In this document: positions 1 to 5,692 of the stretch, piece by piece
Position numbering within the stretch: position 1 is the first letter of the stretch
How the letters are laid out: each line of letters begins with the position of its first letter
NCBI GenBank assembly: GCA_003242115.1
Contig: QBMP01000038.1
Coordinates: 10,747-19,294, forward strand
Length of the DNA: 8,548 nt
Source: Phormidesmis priestleyi
Lineage (GTDB): Bacteria; Cyanobacteriota; Cyanobacteriia; Phormidesmidales; Phormidesmidaceae
Direction of reading: 5' to 3'
The notes under the pieces: model-generated
What the model was told of the DNA's origin: nothing
The model's database searches: none
What the model saw: the letters and a program-made list of their open reading frames with translations, nothing else
Program-made: the position numbers and the translations under genes

Positions 1-1
1 C

Positions 2-889
2 CATCACTTTGTGCGTAACGAGCAGTTCGATGGCGCGTGGGATCACATTCAAGGCGAAAAGCGTCAGGTGTTTGTTGAGTTTTTAGAGCGCTCCTGCACC
101 GCCGAATTTTCCGGCTTTTTACTCTACAAAGAGCTAGCGCGTAAGCTCAAAGGCCGCAATCCGATTTTAGCCGAAGGCTTTGATCTGATGTCGCGGGATG
201 AAGCAAGGCACGCGGGCTTTTTGAATAAAGCCATGTCTGACTTTGACCTTCAGCTTGATTTGGGCTTTTTGACCAAGAGCAAAAGCTACACCTTCTTTAA
301 GCCGAAGTTTATTTTCTATGCCACCTATCTCTCGGAGAAAATTGGCTACTGGCGCTACATCACCATTTTCCGCCATTTAGAGCAGAATCCTGGCGATACG
401 ATTTATCCGATTTTCAACTTTTTTGACAACTGGTGTCAGGATGAAAACCGTCATGGCGACTTTTTTGCCGCGATGATGAAGTCTCAGCCGCAGTTTTTGA
501 ATGATCTCAAAGCGCGGTTGTGGTGCCGCTTCTTTTTGCTGTCGGTATTTGCCACCATGTATCTCAATGATATTCAGCGCAAGGCTTTTTATGCCTCGCT
601 TGGTCTTGATGCGCGTGAATACGACATTGAAGTGATTAAAAAGACCAATGAGTCGGCGGGTCGTTTATTCCCCATCGTTTTGGATGTGGAAAATCCCAAA
701 TTCTTTGCTGAGCTAGATGCTTGCACTGAGCAAACGGCAGCAATCAGCGAAATTAGTCAGTCCGGTGGGCCGAAGGTGCTTCAGCTATTGCGCAAGCTGC
801 CGCATGTCGCGACGATTGGCGTGAAGCTGATTGGGCTGTATTTTATCAAGCCGATCAGTACGATGGGCGATCGCGACACCGTTCGATAA
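2..889 (+). CDS. acsF: Mg-protoporphyrin IX monomethyl ester oxidative cyclase, AcsF (5' end outside window)
   Basis: This is the diiron oxygenase that forms the isocyclic E ring of chlorophyll from Mg-protoporphyrin IX monomethyl ester, using O2. The reading frame is open to the left edge and already matches the family in its first codons ([16 protein letters not shown]), so the GTG at position 11 is internal and the N-terminal part, roughly 60 residues, lies outside. Visible signatures are [31 protein letters not shown] and DENRHGDFF, the Glu and ExxH-type ligands expected for a carboxylate-bridged diiron centre, and the conserved stretches [20 protein letters not shown] and [14 protein letters not shown]. 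The frame stops with TAA after DTVR, the expected C-terminus. Cyanobacteria often carry two paralogues, one for air and one for low oxygen. The low-oxygen copy usually sits beside ho2 and hemN, which are not seen here, but the left side is missing, so the paralogue cannot be assigned. Confidence 0.96.
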   Translation, partial: HHFVRNEQFDGAWDHIQGEKRQVFVEFLERSCTAEFSGFLLYKELARKLKGRNPILAEGFDLMSRDEARHAGFLNKAMSDFDLQLDLGFLTKSKSYTFFKPKFIFYATYLSEKIGYWRYITIFRHLEQNPGDTIYPIFNFFDNWCQDENRHGDFFAAMMKSQPQFLNDLKARLWCRFFLLSVFATMYLNDIQRKAFYASLGLDAREYDIEVIKKTNESAGRLFPIVLDVENPKFFAELDACTEQTAAISEISQSGGPKVLQLLRKLPHVATIGVKLIGLYFIKPISTMGDRDTVR

Positions 890-918
890 AATCCATACAA
901 CTTACACAGCTTCCATAC

Positions 919-972
919 AAGCAGCGGAGATAGGCGGATTAAACTGCCCTATTGTCGCTGCTTATTTATTTT
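919..972 (+). terminator. Rho-independent terminator of acsF
   Basis: AAGCAGCG (919-926) pairs with CGCTGCTT (956-963). After a 3x3 internal loop, ATAGG (930-934) pairs with CCTAT (948-952). The T-rich run TTATTTATTTT follows directly. It lies 30 bases past the acsF stop, between convergent genes. On the minus strand no T-run follows, so it probably acts mainly on acsF transcripts. Confidence 0.65.
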
Positions 973-975
973 GAG

Positions 976-1608
976 CTATTCACAATTTCTTAAAGCTTGT
1001 ATGTCCGCCGCTACAATTCTCTCCAGATTTTGCGTGATTTTCGCAATGTCCCAATTCCACCAAGCAATTTCGAGCAGTGCCTGAATCACATCATCTTCAA
1101 AGCGCTGTCGGATAAGCTTGGCCGGATTGCCGCCAACAATTGTGTAAGGTGAAACATCCGCCGTAACAACTGATTTTGCCGCGATGATGGCTCCGTCTCC
1201 CACGTTCACCCCTGGCATCACGACCGCTTTATAGCCAATCCATACATCGTTACCAATGACCGTATCGCCTTTGTAAGGCAATTCTTCAGATTTAGGCGTA
1301 ACTTTCTCCCAACCCTTGCCAAAAATTTGGAATGGATAAGTCGAAAACCCATCTAGCTTGTGATTGGCACCATTCATGATGAACTTGATGTCTCTTGCCA
1401 AAGCACAAAATTTCCCGATGATTAAGCGATCGCCAACAAACGGAAAATGATATAAAACGTTCCGCTCAAAATTTTCTGAATCTTCTGGATCGTCATAATA
1501 CGTGTAATCCCCAACAATGATATTAGGATTCGACACCGTGTTCTGAATGAAGCAGATTTGCGGAAACCCCTTCATCGGATGCTTATCTTTCGGATCTGCT
1601 CCGTACAA
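976..1608 (-). CDS. Vat/CatB-like hexapeptide-repeat O-acetyltransferase
   Basis: This protein of about 210 residues belongs to the xenobiotic acetyltransferase (XAT) class, which transfers acetyl from acetyl-CoA to hydroxyls such as those of streptogramin A or chloramphenicol. It follows the Vat pattern closely: ILYHYP-like (NVLYHFPF), IGKFCALARDIKFIMNGANH, STYPFQIFGKGWEK, then the left-handed beta-helix segment GDTVIGNDVWIG ... MPGVNVGDGAIIAAKSVV and GGNPAKLIRQRF. The His of NGANH (about residue 83) is the catalytic base of this family. No ATG lies before codon 12, but the alignment with Vat proteins needs the residues ahead of it. A TTG at 1608 has AGGGG nine bases upstream (1618-1622), while a TTG at 1614 is too close to it; an in-frame TAG at 1621-1623 limits extension. 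Chromosomal XAT genes often have unknown substrates, so an antibiotic-resistance role is not shown. It runs convergent to acsF. Confidence 0.88.
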   Translation of the reverse strand: MYGADPKDKHPMKGFPQICFIQNTVSNPNIIVGDYTYYDDPEDSENFERNVLYHFPFVGDRLIIGKFCALARDIKFIMNGANHKLDGFSTYPFQIFGKGWEKVTPKSEELPYKGDTVIGNDVWIGYKAVVMPGVNVGDGAIIAAKSVVTADVSPYTIVGGNPAKLIRQRFEDDVIQALLEIAWWNWDIAKITQNLERIVAADIQALRNCE

Positions 1609-1632
1609 AATCAACCGCCCCTAGCTTGCAAA

Positions 1633-1638
1633 ATTATA
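1633..1638 (-). promoter_or_regulatory. Perfect -10 box ahead of the acetyltransferase gene
   Basis: TATAAT is read on the minus strand about 25 bases upstream of the TTG start at 1608. No good -35 hexamer is visible 16-18 bases further up, so this is a partial promoter call. Its closeness to the gene supports a short leader and the TTG start. Confidence 0.4.
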
Positions 1639-1715
1639 TCGTCTGAAGTCATAGCAACTGAGAGAGAGAAAATAGGCCACAGCGCAATGTTTCGAGGAAG
1701 TCTATGCAGTACTGG

Positions 1716-2021
1716 CTAAGCAACGTTAGAAATTACCTCTATCCTAACGTCCATGCCTATTTTGCCTAAAAGATTAATGAGCTTATCTATGCTGAATCGA
1801 CTGATTTCTCCATTCATTAAGTTACTGATTCTGGGCTGGGTTTCTCCCAAGAACTCTGCGGCCTCTTTTTGAGTCCAGCCATGCTTTTGAATGTGAGCCC
1901 GCAAATCTAGCATTAGATCGGCTCGCACTTTTAGATTCAAAGCTTCTTCAATATCAAAGCCTAAATCTTCAAATACGTTTTCACTACCCAGCACAGCCTT
2001 TGAGGATTTTTCGTCAGTCAT
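1716..2021 (-). CDS. higA: HigA-type antitoxin, XRE-family helix-turn-helix protein
   Basis: This 101-residue protein has a helix-turn-helix at about residues 49-73 (WTQKEAAEFLGETQPRISNL), followed by NGEISRFSIDKLINLL, the pattern of HigA-like antitoxins paired with Gp49/HigB toxins. Such proteins bind the toxin and repress the shared promoter. The ATG at 2019-2021 lies three bases after the toxin stop, with the ribosome site AAAGGAG eight bases upstream, inside the end of the toxin gene, so the two are translationally linked. The order toxin then antitoxin is the usual one for HigBA. About 48 residues precede the helix-turn-helix and probably hold the toxin-contact region. Confidence 0.85.
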   Translation of the reverse strand: MTDEKSSKAVLGSENVFEDLGFDIEEALNLKVRADLMLDLRAHIQKHGWTQKEAAEFLGETQPRISNLMNGEISRFSIDKLINLLGKIGMDVRIEVISNVA

Positions 2022-2024
2022 TTT

Positions 2025-2369
2025 TCAATTCTCCTTTTGTATTTGTCTGTACTGAAGCATCTCTATGTAGCGCTTTTGCCCTAACTCAATATCTCGTTTA
2101 GATGTCTTTTGTGTCTTCTTTTGAAACGCATGAAGCACATAAACAACTTCTTCAAATCTAGAGACGTAGAACACTCGATAGGCATCTCCTGTCCAAATAC
2201 GAATTTCTTCAGCACCTTTGCCAATGGTCGGCATTGGCTTAAAATCAGTTGGTTTCTGCCCCCTTTGAATAGCTCTGATCTGGAAACCAGCCTTTCGTTT
2301 CGCTTCCCGTGGAAAACTGGATAAGTCGCCTTTGGAAGATCCTATCCAATAAATTTGCTTATCTGCCAT
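2025..2369 (-). CDS. higB: HigB/Gp49-type RelE-superfamily toxin
   Basis: This 114-residue protein belongs to the RelE/ParE superfamily, Gp49 (HigB-like) branch, whose members cleave mRNA at the ribosome. The full set of family motifs is present: YWIGSSKGDLSSFP at the start, GQKPTDFKPMPTIGKGAEEIRI, YRVFYVSRFEEVVYVLHAFQKKTQKT and a C-terminal helix. The basic residues R57, R65, H80, K84 and K85 are where this family keeps its catalytic and RNA-binding residues, so the toxin looks intact. The ATG at 2369 is preferred over a TTG at 2417, because the extra 16 residues fall on the promoter and do not resemble the family. It forms one operon with the antitoxin gene downstream. Confidence 0.87.
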   Translation of the reverse strand: MADKQIYWIGSSKGDLSSFPREAKRKAGFQIRAIQRGQKPTDFKPMPTIGKGAEEIRIWTGDAYRVFYVSRFEEVVYVLHAFQKKTQKTSKRDIELGQKRYIEMLQYRQIQKEN

Positions 2370-2388
2370 ACCTCTACCCCACCAGAAA

Positions 2389-2417
2389 ATTATACCCAAT
2401 TTGGCATGTGTAGACAA
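2389..2417 (-). promoter_or_regulatory. Promoter of the higBA operon
   Basis: On the minus strand TTGTCT (2412-2417) is followed after a 17-base spacer by a perfect TATAAT (2389-2394), about 20 bases before the toxin ATG. The spacer holds the near-palindrome CCAAATTGG (2396-2404), a possible antitoxin operator between the two boxes. The operator is inferred only from symmetry and position. Confidence 0.6.
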
Positions 2418-2466
2418 TAGACTTAATCGGGAGCGCGCCTCGAAAACGCTCTGGCAGGTTCAGCCG

Positions 2467-2998
2467 TCATTGACAGACAAAGTTCAGCATTGCTTGTGTT
2501 GCTGAACTTTGGGGTGAATACCAGCCGTACTCTTCTACATACCAGCGATTTTCACCACAGTCGGCACTGGCCACTATCAACTCTTCGCCTATTTTGTATT
2601 CAAAATCAACAGAGCTACCTGATAGACGAATACTGCTCGTATTAACAGAAACACTTTCGCCTGACGCTGCCGTGCCCATAAACTTCCAAGAAAATTCAGG
2701 TGCTACAGGTTCTGCGACAGGGAACGACTCAACCTCGATAGGCGGTGAGGGTGTAGATGCCGGTGCAGGAACAGGTGTAGCTACGGGCGAAGGAACAGGG
2801 ACAGGTGAAGGTATGTTTGTAGCAGGAACCGTTGGTGATTCTGCTGGTAATTCTGTTAGCGGCTCTGCGGTAGGGACTGTTGGCGATTCTGTTGCAGAGA
2901 CCGTCATTGACCCTATTGACTTGGGAAAACTTCTTACTACTATGACAGATCCAATTAAAATGCTGACACCCACAATTCCCCCAAAGATAAAAGCATTC
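2467..2998 (-). pseudogene. Severed 3' half of the Ser/Thr kinase gene: transmembrane helix, Pro-rich stalk and C-terminal domain
   Basis: The frame encodes a hydrophobic helix (FIFGGIVGVSILIGSVIVV), then about 75 residues rich in Pro, Thr, Val and Ala, then a compact domain starting at SWKFMGTAASGESVSV and ending NRWYVEEYGWYSPQSSATQAM plus a short tail. The domain holds two Cys that could form a disulfide outside the membrane. Its W, SI, RW and P.S.ATq.ml layout recalls surface-adhesin-E-like domains; this is a loose resemblance only. As a separate gene it could begin only at a GTG at 2973, which would cut the helix in half. The helix reads back without a break to AAGCATTC (2991-2998), the target repeat of the inserted element, and this half is in the same frame as the kinase. 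It is therefore best read as the lost C-terminal half (174 residues) of the kinase. It has no evident promoter or ribosome site. Confidence 0.85.
2991..2998. repeat. Left target-site duplication of the MITE
   Basis: AAGCATTC abuts the left end of the element and is identical, in direct orientation, to 3207-3214. On the minus strand it encodes the Asn-Ala codons that also occur at the end of the intact kinase half, which shows where the gene was cut. Confidence 0.87.
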
Positions 2999-3206
2999 GT
3001 AACTACTCAGGCTATGACAAAAAACTGTTGAAGTCCGTTCTGAAAGCGTTTCAGCGAATATGCCAAAAAATAGATTCTCAATAACCCAAATAAATCTGCC
3101 CTTATTGAGAATCGGCGGATTTTCAATCGAAAAAAGGAAAATCCTGATCGCTACCTATAGCGTTTTCAGCATTGTTGAAAGCTAAATGTAGAGCCTGAGT
3201 AGTTAC
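2999..3206. mobile_element. MITE-like insertion element (208 bp), IS66-like ends
   Basis: The ends are perfect 15-bp inverted repeats: GTAACTACTCAGGCT at 2999-3013 and AGCCTGAGTAGTTAC at 3192-3206. Both are flanked on the outside by the same octamer AAGCATTC in direct orientation, the mark of a transposition event. Inside there is no credible coding frame. Instead there are three self-complementary stretches: CTGAAAGCGTTTCAG (3040-3054), a 12-bp stem (3073-3084 with 3102-3113) and CGCTACCTATAGCG (3149-3162). Termini starting GTAA and an 8-bp target duplication are features of the IS66 family, so a non-autonomous relative mobilised by an IS66-type transposase is likely; this family link is inference. 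It sits inside the kinase gene and splits it. Confidence 0.87.
3065..3113 (-). terminator. Intrinsic terminator inside the MITE, downstream of the kinase stop
   Basis: On the minus strand the 12-bp perfect stem GATTCTCAATAA / TTATTGAGAATC (arms 3102-3113 and 3073-3084, 17-base loop) is followed two bases later by six T (3070-3065). It lies about 50 bases past the new kinase stop codon. It should end kinase transcripts before the severed 3' half. The stem is AT-rich, so strength is uncertain, and it may instead be a structural part of the element. Confidence 0.6.
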
Positions 3207-4245
3207 AAGCATTCTTTGAAGATGAGGCAGGCTTGTTATCAGATGGAGTTGGGGGTTGATAGCTGCTGTGTATGTCGGCAGGCGCGACGACTAGGGTATT
3301 GGTATTGGTCGTCGCGGGTGTTGGCAGCGATGAAACCATAGGTTGAGTCGAAGATGGCTGAATGCCGTTCGCATGACTATCCGGCAGTTGACTTATCTGC
3401 GTTTGGGCTGTATCGGTTGTGAGTGGCTTCAGAGCAGCCTGCATTGCTTGAACAGTAGAAAAGCGGTTTTGTGCACTGCTGTGAATAGCGTGGTCTAAAA
3501 AGTCTGCGAAGCCAAGACTGACGTTAGGCGAATGTTTTCGCCACAGAAGTTGACCAGAGGTGGGATCGCTGACTATTTCTTGTGGAATTTTACCCGTTAG
3601 CATGTAGATGGCGGTCATACCCAAGCTATAGATATCGCTTGCGTACACAGGTCTGCCGGAGATCTGTTCGATAGGCATGTAGCCTGGTGTCCCAACAACA
3701 ATTGAGCGAGTGCTGTAGTTCTGACTATTAATAACAGTATTCATCGTCTCTTTGACCGCACCAAAATCGATCAGTATCGGCTTTGTATCTTGGTGGCGCA
3801 GAATAATGTTGTCGGGTTTGATATCGCGATGGACGATACCTTTGCTGTGGATGAAGGCGATCGCATCTAATGAATCAGCAATCATGGCCTTTACAGCTTG
3901 CTCACTTTGCCTACCTTCTTGCTGCACCTTCTGTGCAGTTGTCACCCCATCGATCCACTCTTGAACCAAATAGAATTGTTCAGCTTCTGAAAAATAGGCA
4001 TAGAGACATGGAATTTGCTCATGTGCCTCACCAAGCATCTCTAGTGTGGCGGCCTCTCGCTGAAAGCGATCTTGAATCAGTTGACGGAGTTCAGGGGTTT
4101 CATCGTGAATAGGCTTTAGCTGCTTCAGTACGCACCGTCGATTTGAAGGCATCTGCGTATCTTCGACCAGAAAAGTCGTACCAAAACCACCATTGCCCAG
4201 CACATTCAGCACTTTGTAACGATTGCTGAGGAGAGTTGCAGACAT
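3166..4245 (-). CDS. Ser/Thr protein kinase, truncated at its C-terminus by the MITE
   Basis: This is a Hanks-type kinase of the cyanobacterial PknC-like group, 359 residues as read. The glycine loop GNGGFG is at 17-22, the ATP-anchoring Lys is K41 (VLKQLKP), the catalytic loop HRDIKPDN is at 139-146, DFG at 160-162, the activation-segment end GTPGYMPIEQ at 185-194, and the domain ends near 274. All catalytic residues are present, so kinase activity is plausible. A Ser/Thr/Pro-rich linker follows. The last native residues are Asn-Ala (345-346); the final 13 residues and the TGA come from the MITE. The ATG at 4245 is chosen because GAGGG lies seven bases upstream and the family starts near SNRYKVLNVLG; a GTG at 4311 adds 22 unlike residues. 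The ancestral gene continued into 2998-2467, giving about 520 residues with a membrane helix. The present product should be cytoplasmic. Confidence 0.92.
   Translation of the reverse strand: MSATLLSNRYKVLNVLGNGGFGTTFLVEDTQMPSNRRCVLKQLKPIHDETPELRQLIQDRFQREAATLEMLGEAHEQIPCLYAYFSEAEQFYLVQEWIDGVTTAQKVQQEGRQSEQAVKAMIADSLDAIAFIHSKGIVHRDIKPDNIILRHQDTKPILIDFGAVKETMNTVINSQNYSTRSIVVGTPGYMPIEQISGRPVYASDIYSLGMTAIYMLTGKIPQEIVSDPTSGQLLWRKHSPNVSLGFADFLDHAIHSSAQNRFSTVQAMQAALKPLTTDTAQTQISQLPDSHANGIQPSSTQPMVSSLPTPATTNTNTLVVAPADIHSSYQPPTPSDNKPASSSKNACNYSGSTFSFQQC
3207..3214. repeat. Right target-site duplication of the MITE
   Basis: AAGCATTC abuts the right end of the element, the second copy of the 8-bp target site. 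On the minus strand it is the last native part of the kinase coding sequence before the element begins. Confidence 0.87.
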
Positions 4246-4333
4246 TTCAATACCCTCTAAAGAAAAATTGAGATAGCGAGATTCGTAGCCTGTTTCTCGT
4301 AGAGTATCCACGGCTCCTTCGGCTCGGACGAAG

Positions 4334-4363
4334 TATTAAGATTTCTCTAATCATTGAGTGCAA
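4334..4363 (-). promoter_or_regulatory. Possible kinase promoter
   Basis: On the minus strand TTGCAC (4358-4363) is followed after 18 bases by TTAATA (4334-4339), about 90 bases upstream of the kinase ATG. Both boxes are imperfect and the call rests on spacing alone. Confidence 0.3.
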
Positions 4364-4436
4364 AAGGTCTAAGCGATTTATGAAAATCCATACTACCAAT
4401 TTCCTACCATATCTAAGATTAAAAACGTCTAAGTTT

Positions 4437-4464
4437 ATTGCAGACGATTGATTGCAGACGATTG
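4437..4464. repeat. 14-bp tandem duplication in the divergent intergenic region
   Basis: ATTGCAGACGATTG occurs twice head to tail. It lies in the 283-base gap between the divergent kinase and DUF4058 genes. Apart from this repeat and the possible kinase promoter I see no gene or strong structure in that gap. It may be simple slippage or a paired binding site. Confidence 0.75.
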
Positions 4465-4528
4465 TAGGAGGCTATCCTTTCTCCGATGTTAAACTGTAGC
4501 TACATGCAAAGGTCTGAGGCGCATTGCT

Positions 4529-4837
4529 ATGGGATCTCCGTTCCCTGGTATGAATCCGTATTTGGAAAATCCTACAACTTGGCCGAATCTCCACAGCCGT
4601 TTTATTGTGGCGGTGGCCAATCTACTCGGCCCGAAAGTTCGACCGAAGTACCGAGTTGTCGTAGAAGAAGCCGTTTACAGACGGGATGAGTCTGACCAAG
4701 CTGTACTAATTGGCGTACCCGATATTTCAGTTTGTTTCAGCGGCGCTTTGAGTCCTGAGTCAACAGAAGTATACTCTCGACGGCTAACGACTGGACTTTT
4801 GAAAGGCCAGAACCCCAGCAGTAGCAGGGCTAGCTAG
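4529..4837 (+). pseudogene. DUF4058 family protein, truncated remnant
   Basis: The first 65 or so residues match the start of the DUF4058 family, a protein of unknown function common in cyanobacteria: SPFPGMNPYLENPTTWPNLH, then RFIVAVANLLGPKVRPKYRV, VEEAVYRRDE and LIGVPDISV. The family is usually about 250 residues, but here the frame ends after 102. The last 30 or so residues (from CFSGALSPES to SSSRAS) do not look like the family, and I find no continuation in the other frames up to 4999. The start ATG fits the family and has GAGG ten bases upstream. The rest of the gene was probably deleted. A short stable product cannot be ruled out. Confidence 0.75.
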
Positions 4838-4930
4838 TTCATTTCTTAGCCGTCGGCAGTATATCGTTTAAGGAAAGCGTAGTTGTTGCAAATCTTGAAC
4901 TTTAGCTAGCGTTTTGACCTGTGTAGCGAC

Positions 4931-4939
4931 TGCTATACA
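4931..4939 (+). promoter_or_regulatory. Possible extended -10 promoter for mntA-hepT
   Basis: TGC followed by TATACA forms an extended -10 element about 60 bases before the mntA start. TTGACC (4914-4919) lies upstream but with only a 14-base spacer, so it is not a regular -35. Confidence 0.3.
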
Positions 4940-4999
4940 TCAAAGAATTATTGACCCTTTTGCGACACAATAGAAGGAGCCTACGCCCTTTATAACTGT

Positions 5000-5338
5000 A
5001 TGGAACCGTTAGAAATCATCAAAGCCCAAATTGCTGAGCTAAAGCCTACCCTTCAGCGCGACTACCACATTACCGAACTTGGTATTTTCGGCTCATACGT
5101 ACGCGGCGAGCAAACCGAAACCAGCGATGTAGACATTCTCGTTGAGTTCGACCCTAGCTTCAAGTTTGGTCTTTTCACATATTGCCATATAGAAAACTAC
5201 ATCAGCGATGCACTAGGGAAAAAAGTCGATCTAGTCATGAAAAGAGCCTTAAAGCCTTACATTGGCAAAAGAATATTGCAGGAAGTGGTTTACCTATGGT
5301 CAATCGAGACATCCGTGACTACCTCAACGACATTCTGA
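5000..5338 (+). CDS. mntA: MntA-type minimal nucleotidyltransferase antitoxin
   Basis: This 112-residue protein has the minimal nucleotidyltransferase signature GSX10DXD: G31-S32 in GIFGSYVRG, then D43 and D45 in TSDVDILVEF, with the third metal-binding Asp at D77 (KKVDLVM). In MNT/HEPN toxin-antitoxin pairs this protein adds AMP to the HepT toxin and so silences it. All three Asp are present, so it should be active. The ATG at 5000 is the only start in frame; AAGGAG at 4974-4979 is too far away to serve as a normal ribosome site. The hepT gene begins inside its 3' end with a 43-base overlap. The last 14 or so residues (SIETSVTTSTTF region) are unlike the family and may be a read-on extension. 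Confidence 0.87.
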   Translation: MEPLEIIKAQIAELKPTLQRDYHITELGIFGSYVRGEQTETSDVDILVEFDPSFKFGLFTYCHIENYISDALGKKVDLVMKRALKPYIGKRILQEVVYLWSIETSVTTSTTF

Positions 5339-5658
5339 TTCATATTGACTTAGCTCACAGCTTTATAGAAGGCATGGCCTTTGAAGAATTTAAAGACGAT
5401 GACAAAACAGTGCTGGCTCTGACTCGTGCCCTTGAAATTGTCGGAGAGGCGACTAAGCAAATTCCATTAACCATACGCGAACAATATCCCAAAATCATTT
5501 GGAAAGACATCGCTGGTATGCAAGACAAAATAGCGCATGTCTATTTCGGCGTCAGTCTCGAAACCGTCTGGCGTACCGCCCACGAAGATTTGCCAGAACT
5601 AAGACCTGTGATTCAATCCATCTTGGACGAAATACAGGCTTCTGAGGAGCCAATATAG
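5296..5658 (+). CDS. hepT: HepT-like (HEPN, DUF86) toxin with altered catalytic motif
   Basis: This 120-residue all-helical HEPN protein is the partner of MntA; active members are ribonucleases. Family marks are RDYLNDILIHIDLA, TRALEIVGEATKQIP, WKDIAGM and HVYFGVSLETVW. The active site RX4-6H followed by XY reads Q76-DKIA-H81-V-Y83: the His and the Tyr that MntA modifies are kept, but the Arg is Gln (codon CAA at 5521-5523, one transition from CGA). RNase activity may be lost. The ATG at 5296 has AGGAAG ten bases upstream and fits family starts; the longer frame from 5182 only adds residues antisense to no family motif and lying within mntA. The 43-base overlap implies coupled translation. 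Confidence 0.87.
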   Translation: MVNRDIRDYLNDILIHIDLAHSFIEGMAFEEFKDDDKTVLALTRALEIVGEATKQIPLTIREQYPKIIWKDIAGMQDKIAHVYFGVSLETVWRTAHEDLPELRPVIQSILDEIQASEEPI

Positions 5659-5692
5659 GCCATCTACCAGCATCGAGCCTATCGAATAAAAA

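Noticed and set aside
11..889. GTG at position 11 as the acsF start
   Set aside because: Family similarity continues upstream to the window edge, so this Val is internal.
2431..2451. GAGCG/CGCTC stem between the kinase remnant and higB as a terminator
   Set aside because: It has only five base pairs, an 11-base loop and no T-run on the minus strand.
2594..3031. Plus-strand frame of 145 residues rich in Gly, Thr and Ala
   Set aside because: It is the antisense of the Pro/Thr/Val-rich stalk, whose repetitive codons lack stops on both strands. It crosses the MITE end and has no ribosome site.
3007..3066. An in-frame TGA dividing an N-terminal extension of the 2467-2973 frame, suggesting a point-mutated gene or stop readthrough
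   Set aside because: The TGA and everything upstream to 3206 belong to the MITE, as shown by its inverted ends and target duplication. The apparent extension is element sequence, not gene sequence.
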